A DNA stretch of 64,000 nucleotides from Hysterangium stoloniferum (lineage: Eukaryota; Basidiomycota; Agaricomycetes; Hysterangiales; Hysterangiaceae): NCBI GenBank assembly GCA_015178975.1, contig WHVD01000074.1, forward strand, positions 1 to 64,000. Direction: 5' to 3'. A model generated the notes under the pieces. It had not been told where the DNA came from. It did not search any database and worked only from the letters and a program-made list of their open reading frames with translations. Position numbers and translations under genes: made by a program. Of the stretch, positions 21,570-33,110 are shown one piece after another. Positions within the stretch are counted from its first letter, which is position 1. The number at the start of each line of letters is the position of its first letter.

Positions 21570-24372
21570 TGCTAATCTCTGGCATTCCTTGTCCACGGAG
21601 CTAACTTGTGGATGCCCTCTATACCTTTGTAATCTGGCCCTTCAGGAAGCATGTTCCTTTGAGACCAAAGCACAAACATGATAATATAGGGCACCCTCTT
21701 GTCATACAATGCCTGACCCATTCCTGGATATAATTGATTAATTAATAGGGCCTCCCTGCATGTATCACAGATTGGACATTCTTCCCATCCAAACCAGTCC
21801 CGAAAGCTGTCATGGCCACCACCCAAGGTGTTCTACCCTCTGCCCAATCCTCTTGGATAGACTTCTAGTCAGCAAGAGGCACACCAGAATGATATGCTCT
21901 AACTCCTAGGTCTTCTGTAAACATTACACAATCCTCCCAGGTTCAACAAAAAACTATGCCATCAGCTTCCTCTGATTTTAACCAAGCCAATGCAGATCTC
22001 ACACAATCCAAAATCCTATTTTTCCATGCTGTCAAACTGCCCTTCTGGTGAGCTTGGATTGATGCTGAACCAATCATCATATTCTCCCTAATCATTCTGA
22101 GATCCCAGACCCCCCAAAAAGTCCTTCAAGTAAGATGTCAGATGTGGAGGAATTGTCACAGAGAGCAGTGTCACAGGTACCCCATAAGTATACAGGTCTG
22201 GGAGGTGTTGGACATCCCCCCTATAATCTCCAGCAGTTAGGATCACACATGTGCCTCATCTACTATGATTCACATTAGGCATTTTTGGTTCTTTAGCATG
22301 TGAACAAATGCATGAAATTCTGCCAGTTTCGACTGTTCTAGTGGAACCAAAAACATGGAAACCTTTCCCTTCACAGTCTCAGTCTTCTTCATCCACTCCT
22401 CACAGAGCCCAGCCATATAACATTGGATGTCTTGTTTTAAGTGCCACAAATAGCACCACTACCAATGTCACTTGGTGTGATAGAAAGGTAGTGGCAACTG
22501 CCATAGAAGGGATTGGCCTCTGTAATGTTTCCAATTACTTTTGTAGCATAAAACAAATCGGTTAAGATGAGTTGTTATAGCATAGCTTAAGAAAGAGGGA
22601 ACTTAGATTAAGTAATTCGATTTTTAGGGATTTGTTAATCTATTCAGGACTCACTTAGTATGCCTGTCTCGCCTATCTGAGGAGAGACCTTCACTTGAAG
22701 ATAAGAGACTATATGTATCACCTGTGCCACTTATCTGAGGAGAGACCTTCACTCAAAGATAAGGGGTTGTCTACAAATTGGCAAGGAGTTTTACTCTACT
22801 TGAACACAATGTGTGGACCTGTATAAGGTAATGCAGCTGGTAGGCAAGTAAAGTGATGTGATAAAAAGATATTTTTATGTACATTATTTGAGCCTGTATT
22901 TATACTAATCCATAACCCTGCTTTACTAAGCAATAAACTACTTGAGTCATACACAGTATTTCTAATGCTGTGTTGAATTGTCAAGGGAACACTGATCCCT
23001 AGTCATAGATTAGCACAGCCGTATGACTTGTCCTATGAGTCAAGGCCAGAAGTCTTGTACAGCATGACTAGTGTCATGAGTCATAGCCAAGAACTCTGCA
23101 TAGCCTGATAGATCACTCCGGGTAGTCAAGGCTATGAGGGTTTTAGAGACTAATGAGTGAGTCACTACATCAGTGCCGCTAAACTAAGTAGAGTGACTAG
23201 GTGATAATACCCAGTCTTTTTCGGTAATAACAGGAAGTTTAGTGTACTAGTTTTAGGAGTAACTCTCAAGTCAAAGATAAAGGCTCCAGTCCTCTATTTT
23301 GGCTGTACCGGGGTTACAAACTAATATAGTAAAAGTCCTAAATACATAACAGCCTCCACCAGTACACATGACAATCATCATATGGTCCTTTCCCTCCCAA
23401 ATAGCTTCAAGGGCCTGCAGTTGTGTCAGTGACTTGAAACTTGTGAAACTCAGACCAGGTGAATAACAACCTTGACAGGCTTGCTGTATCACAGGGGTCA
23501 ATGCTGATGTGGTTGCAAACCTGTCCAAGATAAGGTTGGAAAATTGTGCCAAACTTTTCTCATAATTTTATTTAGTATGCTATTCACTTTGTGCCAAGGC
23601 ATCATAGAGTTCCAGTTTCATAGCATTAAAATCTGCCCCTTCCCCAGCTATTCTGGATCTTCCCACCAATGAAGGAAGTTCCTCACTAGCTTTCTTGGCT
23701 GCATTCACCACTTTCATTCCCCAGAAACAATGAACCCCATCAGAATAATATCAATCCTCTTCATTAGTAAACCAGAAATCTAGAGGATGGAATACCTACA
23801 GCCTGTAGTGCCCACGGTTATCTCTCCTGCACTAGTGGAAAAGAATGTTCTTCCACCCCATAATGGTGATCTGCCACTAATGTAGAATGGCCAGCTTGCA
23901 TGTCACCAATCTCATTTCATTCTCTTATCCAATCATCCTTACATTCCTCATTTCTAACCACATATTGACAATGGTGATGATAGAGGAAGATGGTGATCTG
24001 TCAAATTGCTGCCAGCCCCAGAGTACATTCTGGTCCAAATATGTTTTTGGCACTCTTTATAAAGTTATCTGTCAGAGCCTGACTTTTCCAAAGTCTAGCT
24101 GGGCCAGTAAAGAGATAGTTCTTGAAACTATGCATGATAGGCTTACTGAATATTGCAGCAGTGATTTCCACCTCCACTGGGTGAACTAAACTCAGGTAGA
24201 TGTTCAGTAAAAGGGAGACTTCTGCTGGAAGAAAACATGGGATGGGCTCATCTGCCCCAGTCTGGCTTTGCTGTTTATTTGCCCTCAAAGCATTGATCAC
24301 CTGTCCATTATGAAAGAACAAGGTCTGGGGGCAGTTGGGGTGGTTACAGATGCTTGTCATCATTAGTTCCAT
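21570..24372 (-). pseudogene. RecQ-type DNA helicase relic
   Basis: Scattered frames on the minus strand follow the order of mushroom RecQ-like proteins. An accessory domain comes first (HNGQVINALRANKQQSQTGA then EPIPCFLPAEVSLLL; 24372-24001). Next is motif I near 23350 (LEAIWEGKDHMMIVMCTGGG, where the P-loop GK-S is lost), motif II IIVDEAH near 22260, a VPLEQSK block, and motif V VAMTAFGTGLDGKN with HAGRP near 21800. Stops and shifts are many. An LTR-like insertion (22567-23259) separates motifs I and II. This helicase type is often repeated or subtelomeric in basidiomycetes. That location is not shown here. Confidence 0.72.
22567..23259. repeat. LTR-like insertion in the RecQ relic
   Basis: Non-coding block with ends TGAGTTGTTA and TAACTCTCA, inserted between helicase motifs I and II. 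It contains two direct copies (58 bp apart) of TATCTGAGGAGAGACCTTCA at about 22674 and 22732. No clear target-site duplication was seen, so the identity is uncertain. Confidence 0.4.
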
Positions 24373-24540
24373 TCATCTTCCTGGTTGACCCTGAAAGAAT
24401 TGGATCACAACCAAGAGAAGTTTCAAGAATTCTTGCCCATCCTTTAACCATTGGTGGCATGACACCACATTCCAGACAAACTGAGGTTCATTAGAACCAA
24501 TGGGAAAGATAGTATGTCCAAAAAATTTTGAGACACCTGG

Positions 24541-25153
24541 TGTGAAGAGTCAACAAAGGATATTGACCATTTAGGTACAACATGATGATATATTGACTAT
24601 CAAAGCACAATATAAAGTGGAATGAGTTTAGTTGACTTAAGTAGCCATAGGATAACTAAGATGACTAAATAAAATGGAATTGACCTCACAGTATGATTCC
24701 AAAGGGTGAGTTAACAAAGTAATGATTCTAGAAGAGATAGGATGATACAAGTAATGTGAGATACAAGTAGAAACTGACAGTGAGCTTCAACTATACAGTA
24801 CAAAGCTATGTAGATAGATGATGCAAATTCAACTTGGAAGCCATTCAGGATGGCTGAGACAATACCCCAATCACAACTTGCAGGACACTGAAAAAGGGTG
24901 TCTGGGCAAGTCATGGTTATAGGGTAAAAGTGTCTCAGTTTTTTGTTACACCCACTAGTGTACATAAGTATACAGTATGTAAGCACTCATAAGGTCTATG
25001 TACCCACAGGCATATATAGACCTTTGAACTAATATAAATGCATGTAATCAGAGAATTAGATGATTTATAAAATAGTAGAAAATAAGGAGACAATGTAGGG
25101 AATATAGTCTGACAAGATAGTTACATTCCCATCCATGAAGGGTACTGCTCACA
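24541..25153 (-). repeat. Solo LTR, gypsy-1 family, TSD CCTGG
   Basis: The inverted relative of the LTR at 5039-5681: TGTGAAGAGTC at the left and GCTCACA at the right. Perfect 5-bp target-site duplication CCTGG at 24536-24540 and 25154-25158. No internal sequence is attached, hence solo. It inserted into the 3' internal part of the next element. Confidence 0.88.
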
Positions 25154-25224
25154 CCTGGTACTTTTGATTGTAAAAAAGAGTGCTATTAAGGCTGACCTAT
25201 GTAGCTCCTTGAACTGGGGGGCAC

Positions 25225-26193
25225 TGTGAGGGGTACCCTAGGAAATATAATTATTTTACTGTATTAGATTTCACATATTTTTCCTTATTTTTCTACCATT
25301 TTTCTAGTTAGGATATTCTTCATATATCCTCATTTGCATTATTATATATACTTGTGGCTACATAGACTGTTGTGGGTTCACACATACTGTAGTCTTGTGT
25401 ACACTAGGCACAAAGAATATTCAGACACTTTTACCCCATAACCACAATTTGCCATAGACATCATTTAGAGTGTCCACTGCAAGCTGTGATTGGGGTATCA
25501 TCTCAGCCATCCCAAATGGCTATTACTTGAACTCTAATGTTTCTCTCTCAGCTTTGTACTTTACAGTTGAAGCTTAGAGTTCATCACTTAAACTCACTCA
25601 TAGCCATCAACACTTCCTCACATCTGTCAGGGCTCTGAATATTTTTCTTGTTTTTTTTATCTCTGTTTAAATTTGTGTTTAGTTTAGTTTATTTTGTCAC
25701 ATGATACACACATGTCAAAATATTAAGTTTAAACTTTATTTAGTTTAGTATAAATACTTCAGGATGCACATAACTAGACCCCAGTTTCAATCTCTTAGGA
25801 TTTCCACTAAACACAAGTGTGATATTCTTAAGTCATTAGAACTTCTATCCATCTATCCCTTATCCTTGTCTTATCTTCCTTTCCTTCTTTGTGTTTTGGT
25901 AACCGTGTTAGTGTTTTCCTAACAATTTTGTCCTAACAACATCCTTCCATTCCCTGCTGTAAACCATTTTTTATCTTACTCTGTTTCATTGGACTAGATC
26001 CATTAGGAATTGTACTGTTAAAGGTCAATTCTGTTTTCTTATCTTAGTTGCCTTCAGCTACTGTACAGTTGCTTATAGTGATTGACACATTTTATACTTG
26101 TATTGTACTTTAATAGTCAATGCATCTGTATCATACCTAGAAGGTCAATATTCTTTGTATATTAAACAGTTAGAATCCTAATGACTCTTCACA
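25225..26193 (+). repeat. 3' LTR, gypsy-1 family (969 bp)
   Basis: Begins TGTGAGGGGTACC right after the polypurine tract GAACTGGGGGGCAC and ends GACTCTTCACA. It is longer than its relatives. Only about 65 bp of internal sequence plus the solo LTR insertion precede it. Confidence 0.85.
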
Positions 26194-26199
26194 TGAAGT

Positions 26200-27100
26200 G
26201 TCTTGGGAAGCTTGGTAGGATGTCCACCAGAGGATTTGGGGAGGTCAGGACAATGCTCAGAGCAAATATGACTGTGAGAGGTACTGTGAAATATATTCCG
26301 AAATATACATAGTCTGGACAGGCCCACACTATATTTCAATTATTATTTCTATTTCTCTCTATTTTATCATATGCATATATTAGTTCGATGATACAGTATA
26401 TGTATGTACTCCTGTGGGTACATAGACTCTTGTGGGCACATACACACTAGACTGATGTACTTTAGCACCTATAATTGAAACTTAGACACTTTTTACCCCA
26501 CAACCATGACTTACCCAGACACTCCTTTAGTGTACTGTAAGTCATGACTGGGGTATCATCTCAGCCATCCTGAATGGCTTACAACTGAATCCACCATTGC
26601 TATCTAGCTTCGCACTGAATAGTCAAAGCTTGAACTACTGTCAGTTTCAACTCACACTTTATAGCACTTGTATTAAGCTCCTTCTCTTTCAACTCATTAC
26701 TTAGTTGATTCACTTCCTGGAATTGTACTGCAAAGTCAATTCTGTTCCTTTAGGTCGACTTAGTTGTCTTACCAGTGCTAAGTTGACCAGAACCATTTAT
26801 TTCATATATTGTACTTGATAGTCAATATGTATATTGTCATGTCATACCTAAACAGTCAATATTCTTCATATATAGAATGGTTAGAACTTCCACAACTCTT
26901 CACAATCACTGATTGTGACACTGCTGAGATGAGTTTGGTGATAGATGTGAGCTCCTTAAATGCCAGAGTCAGGCAGAGTAAGAATGTGCTGAATTTGGCT
27001 GGAGGAGAGCTTTTGCATTGTAGGCTAGGGTGTTTATGGGATTTGAACTGGTTGTTTTCACCTTATACATTGGGGGAGGGTGGTCACATGACAAGGCTCT
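26200..27100 (-). mobile_element. Tc1/mariner relic split by a solo LTR
   Basis: Sequence on both sides of the LTR at 26273-26904 matches the N-terminal transposase region of Tc1 element B (17200-17400 there). Joining the flanks at ATGAC/ATCAC restores the alignment. No ends or catalytic motifs remain. Confidence 0.7.
26273..26904 (+). repeat. Solo LTR, gypsy-1 family, in a Tc1 relic
   Basis: Starts TGTGAGAGGTAC and ends CTCTTCACA. The flanking 5-mers ATGAC (26268-26272) and ATCAC (26905-26909) differ at one base, consistent with an aged target-site duplication. Confidence 0.85.
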
Positions 27101-27289
27101 CTTGTTCTGTGACCACCACCTGCCTCTGGGGTTGGGTCCCCCATGCTTGTGGTAGAAGGACAGAGAGGTGGATGACAGTGAACAGGCTTGGGGAGCCTCT
27201 GAATTCACTGCTCTGTCAAAGTTGGCAGCCTTCAGCCGCACACCAGTGTCACCTGTGGACTGTCACTGGCACCTCCTAAACTGCAGCCT

Positions 27290-27805
27290 GGCAGCGATCT
27301 TTTCTTCCTACCCACCCCCAACTCCATCATTCACTTATGCACTAGCAATGCAAGACTTCGGTGTGCCTGCAGCCATTGTTGATGCCTGTTAGCAAGATAT
27401 CGGGTTCTTCCTGGGGCTTCAGCCCAAATGGCATGTGCTGTTCACTAGGCAAGTTCAGCACAATCACCTCTCTTTATTTGACCATCCTGCCAACCACCAC
27501 TTGCCCTGACACATCCAAATAATAACCCAGCCACCTTCCAGACCATGATGAATGATATTTTTGCAGACCTGATTTGAGAAGTGGTGTGTGTATACCTGGA
27601 TGATATCCTGATCTACACTAAGACTCTAGGGGAACATCACCAAGTGCTGCAGTTAGTCTTGGAGTGATTGCAACATCACAACCTCTACTCATGCACGTCC
27701 TGAGAAGTGTAAGTTTGAGAAGACCAAGATCAAATATTTGGGACTCATTATCCCCCATGGTTGTACCAAGATGGACCCAGTGAAGATATCAGGTGTGTCA
27801 GAGTG
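27290..27805 (+). pseudogene. Ty3/gypsy reverse transcriptase palm fragment
   Basis: Reads NPATFQTMMNDIFADLI then, after TGA, VYLDDILIYTKTLGEHH, with the YLDD active-site box of gypsy RT. Upstream pieces (FFLPTHPQLHHSLMH frame) are degenerate. It ends at an L3-type LTR start (TGTTAAGATC, 27804). Confidence 0.8.
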
Positions 27806-28030
27806 GTGTTAAGATCTAAGCAGAGGGGTAAAAGGAGACTCTATGTCAGAGGGCTGATGATAGAGATCATACTAGTTGGAAGATCTGGCTCTATAAAATA
27901 GGTGGAGCTTGGCTTCAACTTATGTGTTGCACCTTCATACAAACTGTTAAGGTGCTCTGGAATTTCAAACAGAGTGGATAATATGATAAGAACTGAAGAC
28001 AACACTTAGCTCACTTGATCAGAGGGCCAA
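27804..28030 (+). repeat. Partial L3 LTR
   Basis: Begins TGTTAAGA and contains the L3 block GCTTGGCTTCAACTTATGTG. It is followed directly by a family X copy. Confidence 0.5.
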
Positions 28031-28034
28031 TATA

Positions 28035-28708
28035 GGAGGTTGTCCATAATCATTATAATATCAAATGTTTACTAATAAAAGCAAAATTGCTACAAAACTC
28101 CATCTTTAACTAGCAGTATCTATTCTGAGACTATTATATTGTTAGCCACCAACCATAAGAAACAATTCTCCATATTACATCCTAAACAATTCAGAATCAA
28201 TTAATAGAACCTGTTGTATATAGTTTTCCAATTTATGTAAATACTTGCTAATACTTTTGTTGTTAATTTGGTTTTTAAAAACTAAACTGTAGTTATTTCC
28301 TAGTAAAATATGTGAGATGTCATTGGAAATTTTTCATCCTATGGCCTTCTTTATTAAGTGAAACCACCTATATATTCTAGGTATGTTGAATCAAGTATAA
28401 ATCTGTTCAGATTGACAGATCCATTCCGAAGTAATACATATGTATTTAGAGGTGTCAATGATATACATATGCATGGAATGGACTATCTAAAGGTATCTAT
28501 TTTTTAAAAGTATTAGTGTTTCAAACTACTAATTTTTTTATTGTCTACTCATGTCCGGAAAGATTCTTTAGTTTGTAATGTATGAGAGAGTTTAAAACTT
28601 TTTGAAAGTTTTAAAAACCAAATTATGTTTGAATCACATCTCAGATGTTTAAATGACCTTTAGAGTATATTAGAATTTGGTATACTTAATAGTTTTCAGA
28701 TATCCTCC
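28035..28708. repeat. Repeat family X, copy 1 (674 bp)
   Basis: Runs from GGAGGTTGT to GATATCCTCC, short inverted ends, with ATA on both sides. About 85% similar by eye to 35106-35742; another copy, reversed, begins at 62989. No coding capacity was seen, so a non-autonomous element is likely. Confidence 0.65.
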
Positions 28709-29360
28709 ATACTAAGAATTGCAAGGTAGAGGGTTGCAGCTTGCAGATGACATTTCAGAGAGTATTAGGGAGGGAGTAAGAAGACTGAAGACTAAATGGT
28801 GGTAATCTTAAGTCAATATTAGAACTAAGGAGTAGTAGCATACAATGGTAGGAACTTTACACAAAGGTATAACAGGTGATTAGAGGGCTGGTCAGAAGTG
28901 GTGATGGGTCAAAGGAAGCACAGGAAGAGGTAGGGATCAGACTAGAACTAAATACAATGTAGTAAAAGTATTCTAGAGGGTATGAGGTGGCAAATAACAT
29001 TTACAAGTAGAATGGGTAATGGGAGAGCATCAGGACAGAGATGGGATGGGATGATGAAAAAGGGAAAACCATCATGAAACAAATGTTGAGGTACTGTGGG
29101 CAGTGACACCATGGTCAGGGGTGCTGATGGTAGGATGCCGGAGGGTGGGAAGGTAAAACAAGGCTGCAGGGGGCCAAATGACTGGGATCCTAACACAATC
29201 CATTGGCATGCACTGCCCCTGCTGGAATTCATTCTCAGAGTCCTGTCGAAGTGTTGCTATTGTGTCTGGCTCAACACCCAGGCAGTGAGTGATGGGTACT
29301 GCAGAGCTCACAACCTGTTTGCTGGAAATATCACTTTGTTCTTGTTGAATTGCCATGGTA

Positions 29361-29760
29361 TCATTTTGGCCACTTTCTGCCCTTCTCACATTCCCTCTCT
29401 GCTGCAAGAGCAAAATCATGTGCTTTCTGCAGGGTGGATGAGAACTGTTCCAATGCAGAAATCTCCTGGATTTCAAGAACCTGTTCCTCCTCATCATCCT
29501 CTGATCCTGACTCAGGGCTCTTGTCTTCATCAACCATGGCTGTTCCTCCCAGGGCACCAATGAACATCACCATTGTAACAGGACCAGACATTAGGAGTAT
29601 CATGTGATTCTGGGTGTGGGAGAACTGGAGTGATGAACTCCTCATCTGGGACTGCTTTGACAGATGCCTTTCTCATGAATTTGCATAGGTTTTCAGTCCA
29701 GGCACAGTCTGTCTTTGATTTCCTGGGCTTTTTTTTGCCATTTTTGCATTTGTTCATCAC
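29361..29760 (-). pseudogene. Transposon-type N-terminal fragment, unassigned
   Basis: The minus frames contain a Lys-rich N-terminus (KCKNGKKKPRKSKTDCAWTE), an acidic stretch (SGSEDDEEEQVLEIQ) and the segment LQKAHDFALAAERECEKGRK followed, in the next frame, by YHGNSTRTK. The combination recalls N-terminal regions of mobile-element proteins in mushrooms, but I cannot name the family. The surrounding 28709-29940 has no other gene that I could support. Confidence 0.4.
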
Positions 29761-29944
29761 TTTCTGCTAGTGCAATGTATCATGTGACTTTATTACAAAG
29801 CAGCCAAACCTGGGATGTGCCAATTGCAAAAACACTCATTTTGATCATAAAATGCATTTAGAGGTCAAAGGAAAAAAAAAGTTTCAGCTTTCTGTTCAAG
29901 ATCCATGAGGGTGTTAGATTATGTAATACTAGCACTGTTTCCCA

Positions 29945-30060
29945 GGGTCAGGTGGTGTAATGGGTAACACCCCTGCTATATATGCACTCGCACTCAGGAG
30001 TTTCCTGAGTGGCACTGCACATACAAGTTGTGACCTTTTACAATATAACACCTTTCAAGC
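29945..30060 (+). repeat. tRNA-like, SINE-like head
   Basis: GGTCAGGTGGTGTAATGGG looks like a tRNA 5' end with A box. A perfect hairpin (CACTCAGGA-GTT-TCCTGAGTG, 29991-30011) follows, then GTGACC facing the GGTCA start and a TTTT run. A clear B box is missing, so it is not called a tRNA gene. Confidence 0.35.
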
Positions 30061-30179
30061 CAAGAAAGCACCACGGTGTTATTTCAGTGTAACACTAGAT
30101 CATGAGATGGAAGTTGTGTTAGAGCCATTGAATCCATATATTCATTCACCGAACAAAGATGCACAAGGTTGCTAAGCAG

Positions 30180-31019
30180 TGTTAGGATACACACACAGGC
30201 CGGGTCTCCGGAGAAACCTGCAGGATATCCAGTAGGACTTGGCTTCAGCTTATAGGCTGTGCCCTCACTAGATCGTGTTGTCCAATTTCAAACAGATGGA
30301 TGGGAATCCCAGGGAGCCCGGGTGGGGTTCGTGGGTCGTAGGTCGTAAGTCAGAGGTCATGGGTCATAAGTCAGAGGTCGTGGGTCGTGAGTCGAGATAG
30401 TTGAGAGAGATAGATGCGCCGGAGCCCATGGGCTCCGACTAGTGAAAGCAATGTGAATCAAGCAAGGGTTTAGAGCAGAAAATGTTATTAGATTACTGGG
30501 GGGAATATAAGCTAATTTTCTGACTGGATTGTATGTACAACATCTGCCAGTTTATATAGACCATGGAGTGAATGACATACCAAATCCAGTAATGATGAAA
30601 CGAAACTAACAAAACATAAAATGGGAATAGTAAACACCAAATTGGTGTTAGGAATGGGACAGAACGGAGCGGAGTCCGAATTGTGACAAAGCATAACCCA
30701 TAACGGGAAATGGAGTGGGAGTGGAGTCCTAAATTGTGACAGGTCATTTGACTAAAACGGGAATGGGGCTCGATTAGAGTGGTGACGGGATTCTGAGCAG
30801 GGTCCGGTGACTGATGCATGGGACGAAGACGGACATAGACAGAGGTGGAGTCCGGGGGAAGTCTGGTGACTGATATGTGTCATAATGAGGTCAAACGTAA
30901 CAAGTCTTGACGTAATGGAGTCTGGGCGGGAAATCTTATAAACAGACAATTGGTGCTTGTAGCATGTGGGGGTGTACGGGTTAGTGCCCGGAGTCCAGCA
31001 GGATTGTCTGGTCGTAACA
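30180..31019 (+). repeat. Solo LTR, family L3 (840 bp), TSD AGCAG
   Basis: Starts TGTTAGGATACACAC, ends GTCGTAACA, with perfect 5-bp duplications AGCAG at 30175-30179 and 31020-31024. It is clearly richer in CpG than its surroundings, so it is younger than the host repeats. It contains short GGTCGTGGGTC-type tandem repeats near 30330-30390. Confidence 0.9.
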
Positions 31020-31819
31020 AGCAGTGTCCAAGCAGCAGCAAAATGTCAGTGGATCATCACTTTACAAGGAAGGGTGAACCTGTGGGGGGGGTAAGCCCAT
31101 CACATACCCCACAACCTTTCTCTGTATAAACAATTCTGAGTAACTCAGAAACTGATTTAAATTTTATTACAGTGCTTTGCATTACATAAGGCATGCACTA
31201 GGGAAATATTGCTGAAAATTGTGAACCTCATAGCTCTCTCAATAATTGACCAATTGCCTTGTAACTTCATATATGTATTTTAATACTATATATCTAGTAT
31301 AACTTGATGTTATAACTCCAAAATTTGACCTACAGCATGTTTCCCAAAATCACAGTCCATTTGAGCTTGTGAACCAATTCATGAGCCAACAGATGTGTCA
31401 CTCCTAATGAGCTTCTAATATGTTGTTTTACATGTATCTAGGTACTAACAAATGACAGCACCTGGCTTTTGTGGTCTAAATACCAGCTGCAAACCTGTAT
31501 GAGGGTAGTTTGTATAGGAGGATAACCCAAAACTTTAAAAATTATTTATCCACTAAAGTATATATATTTATATTGTTTGTTGTAAAATTGATATTTAATC
31601 AAATTCAGTTGATTAGGTATCACTCTGAAGAATGCAAAAATATTAATATTTATCCTATATCTGACAAAATTTAGTCAAACAATTGTCTGTAGATTATTCT
31701 TTTGGAATAAATTGCACAATGGGAATTGGTACCCCAGATAGTTCTGGTTAACTCTCTAAACCAACTAAATTTAAATTATATGAAATATATTTGAAAGTTT
31801 GCTTGTATACAACAGAATA

Positions 31820-31957
31820 GATCATAACCCAAAGATTAAGTCATAACCCAAATAATCTTGTTTAACCCAAATGATCTTGTTTAACCCAAATGATCTTTTT
31901 TAACCCAAATGATCTAGGTTAACCCAAATAATCTAGGTTGACCCAAATAATCTTGTG
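31820..31957 (+). repeat. 20-bp minisatellite (TAACCCAAATGATCTT type)
   Basis: About seven degenerate tandem units of TTAACCCAAATGATCTTGTT inside the TIR element. The TAACCC part is only a fragment of each unit and does not form a telomere array. Confidence 0.8.
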
Positions 31958-32439
31958 TGACTATATCATTTGTGTGTATTTTAAAAGCACATGCATATTT
32001 TAAAGATGAAATTTCAGGTAATTAAATATAAACTCATAGAATAAGTTGTCATGGCCAGAAGGAATAGACTCACTTAGAAAATATGAGGATTATTCAGTAA
32101 AATTTTGTATATTCAATAAAGTGTGACCATCCTCCATACATTTACTTGGCAAACTCACCACATTACCTTTGACTGTAAAAGCCAGCTGCTGTCATTTTTT
32201 ACTACCTAGATACATGTAAAACAACATATTACAAGCTCAGTGGGAGTGACACATCTGTTGGCTCATGAATTGGTTTCCAAGCTGAAATGGACTATGATTT
32301 TGGGAAACATGCTGTAGGTCAAATTTTGGAGTTACATATAATGACAGGTTATACTAGTGTAATGTATTTAGGTGTTTCTCTCAGATAGCTCAATATATGC
32401 TATAGTGTCACAGAGCTTCAACAATAAAATAAGCACTAT

Positions 32440-33110
32440 ATGCACCTAACTCTCTATATCATACCCAAGGTACAGTTACAACCAGAGTACTTGCTGGGAC
32501 CCACATGTCACCCTATATGCACCAGTTGTCGGACTCTGCTGGACCCACACATCAACCTGTCTATATCTGACACTGTCTCATGTACCAGTCATTGGACTCT
32601 GCCAGACCTGCACATCAACCTGTTTATACCCAACTCTCTGTGCCCATCACCAGACTCTGACCAGACTCCCAGAACCCCTCTAACAGAGCATAGAACTCTG
32701 TTCCCATTATGGTCAAATGACCTGTCATGGTTTGTCCTCCACTTCCATTCTGTTCCATCCCCAACTCCCAGTATGCTCTTTGCTTGCCTCAATTTATGTT
32801 TATTCATTTATCCTTTTTCAGCTGCATTTGTAATAGATTGGTTTTCAAAGTCTATATAGTCACCCATACTCATGTACTTACAATCCAGTTGGAATCTCAA
32901 ACTAGTTACACCCTGAATACATCCTGATCCAGTCGAAACTCCTCTTGTCTGTCTGTATGCTCAATTTCTGGAACTCCCACAGGAACTCCAGAATCTACAT
33001 CTTCCTTGTAGACATTCTGTCAGCTTGAAATATGGACACCTGAATGAGTGTACAAGGATGCAGCACATAAGCTGAAGCCAAGTCCATCCCAGTACTCTGG
33101 TAATTATTCT
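32440..33110 (-). repeat. L3-like LTR, reversed and degenerate
   Basis: Contains the reverse of the L3 block (CATAAGCTGAAGCCAAGTCC near 33066) and CAAATGACCTGTCATG-type sequence shared with 34627-35100. It is part of the insertion inside the large TIR element. 33110-34180 holds no gene that I can support. Confidence 0.5.

Noticed and set aside
31820..31957. TAACCC motifs suggesting an internal telomere
   Set aside because: The true unit is about 20 bp and TAACCC occurs once per unit; there is no TTAGGG array.
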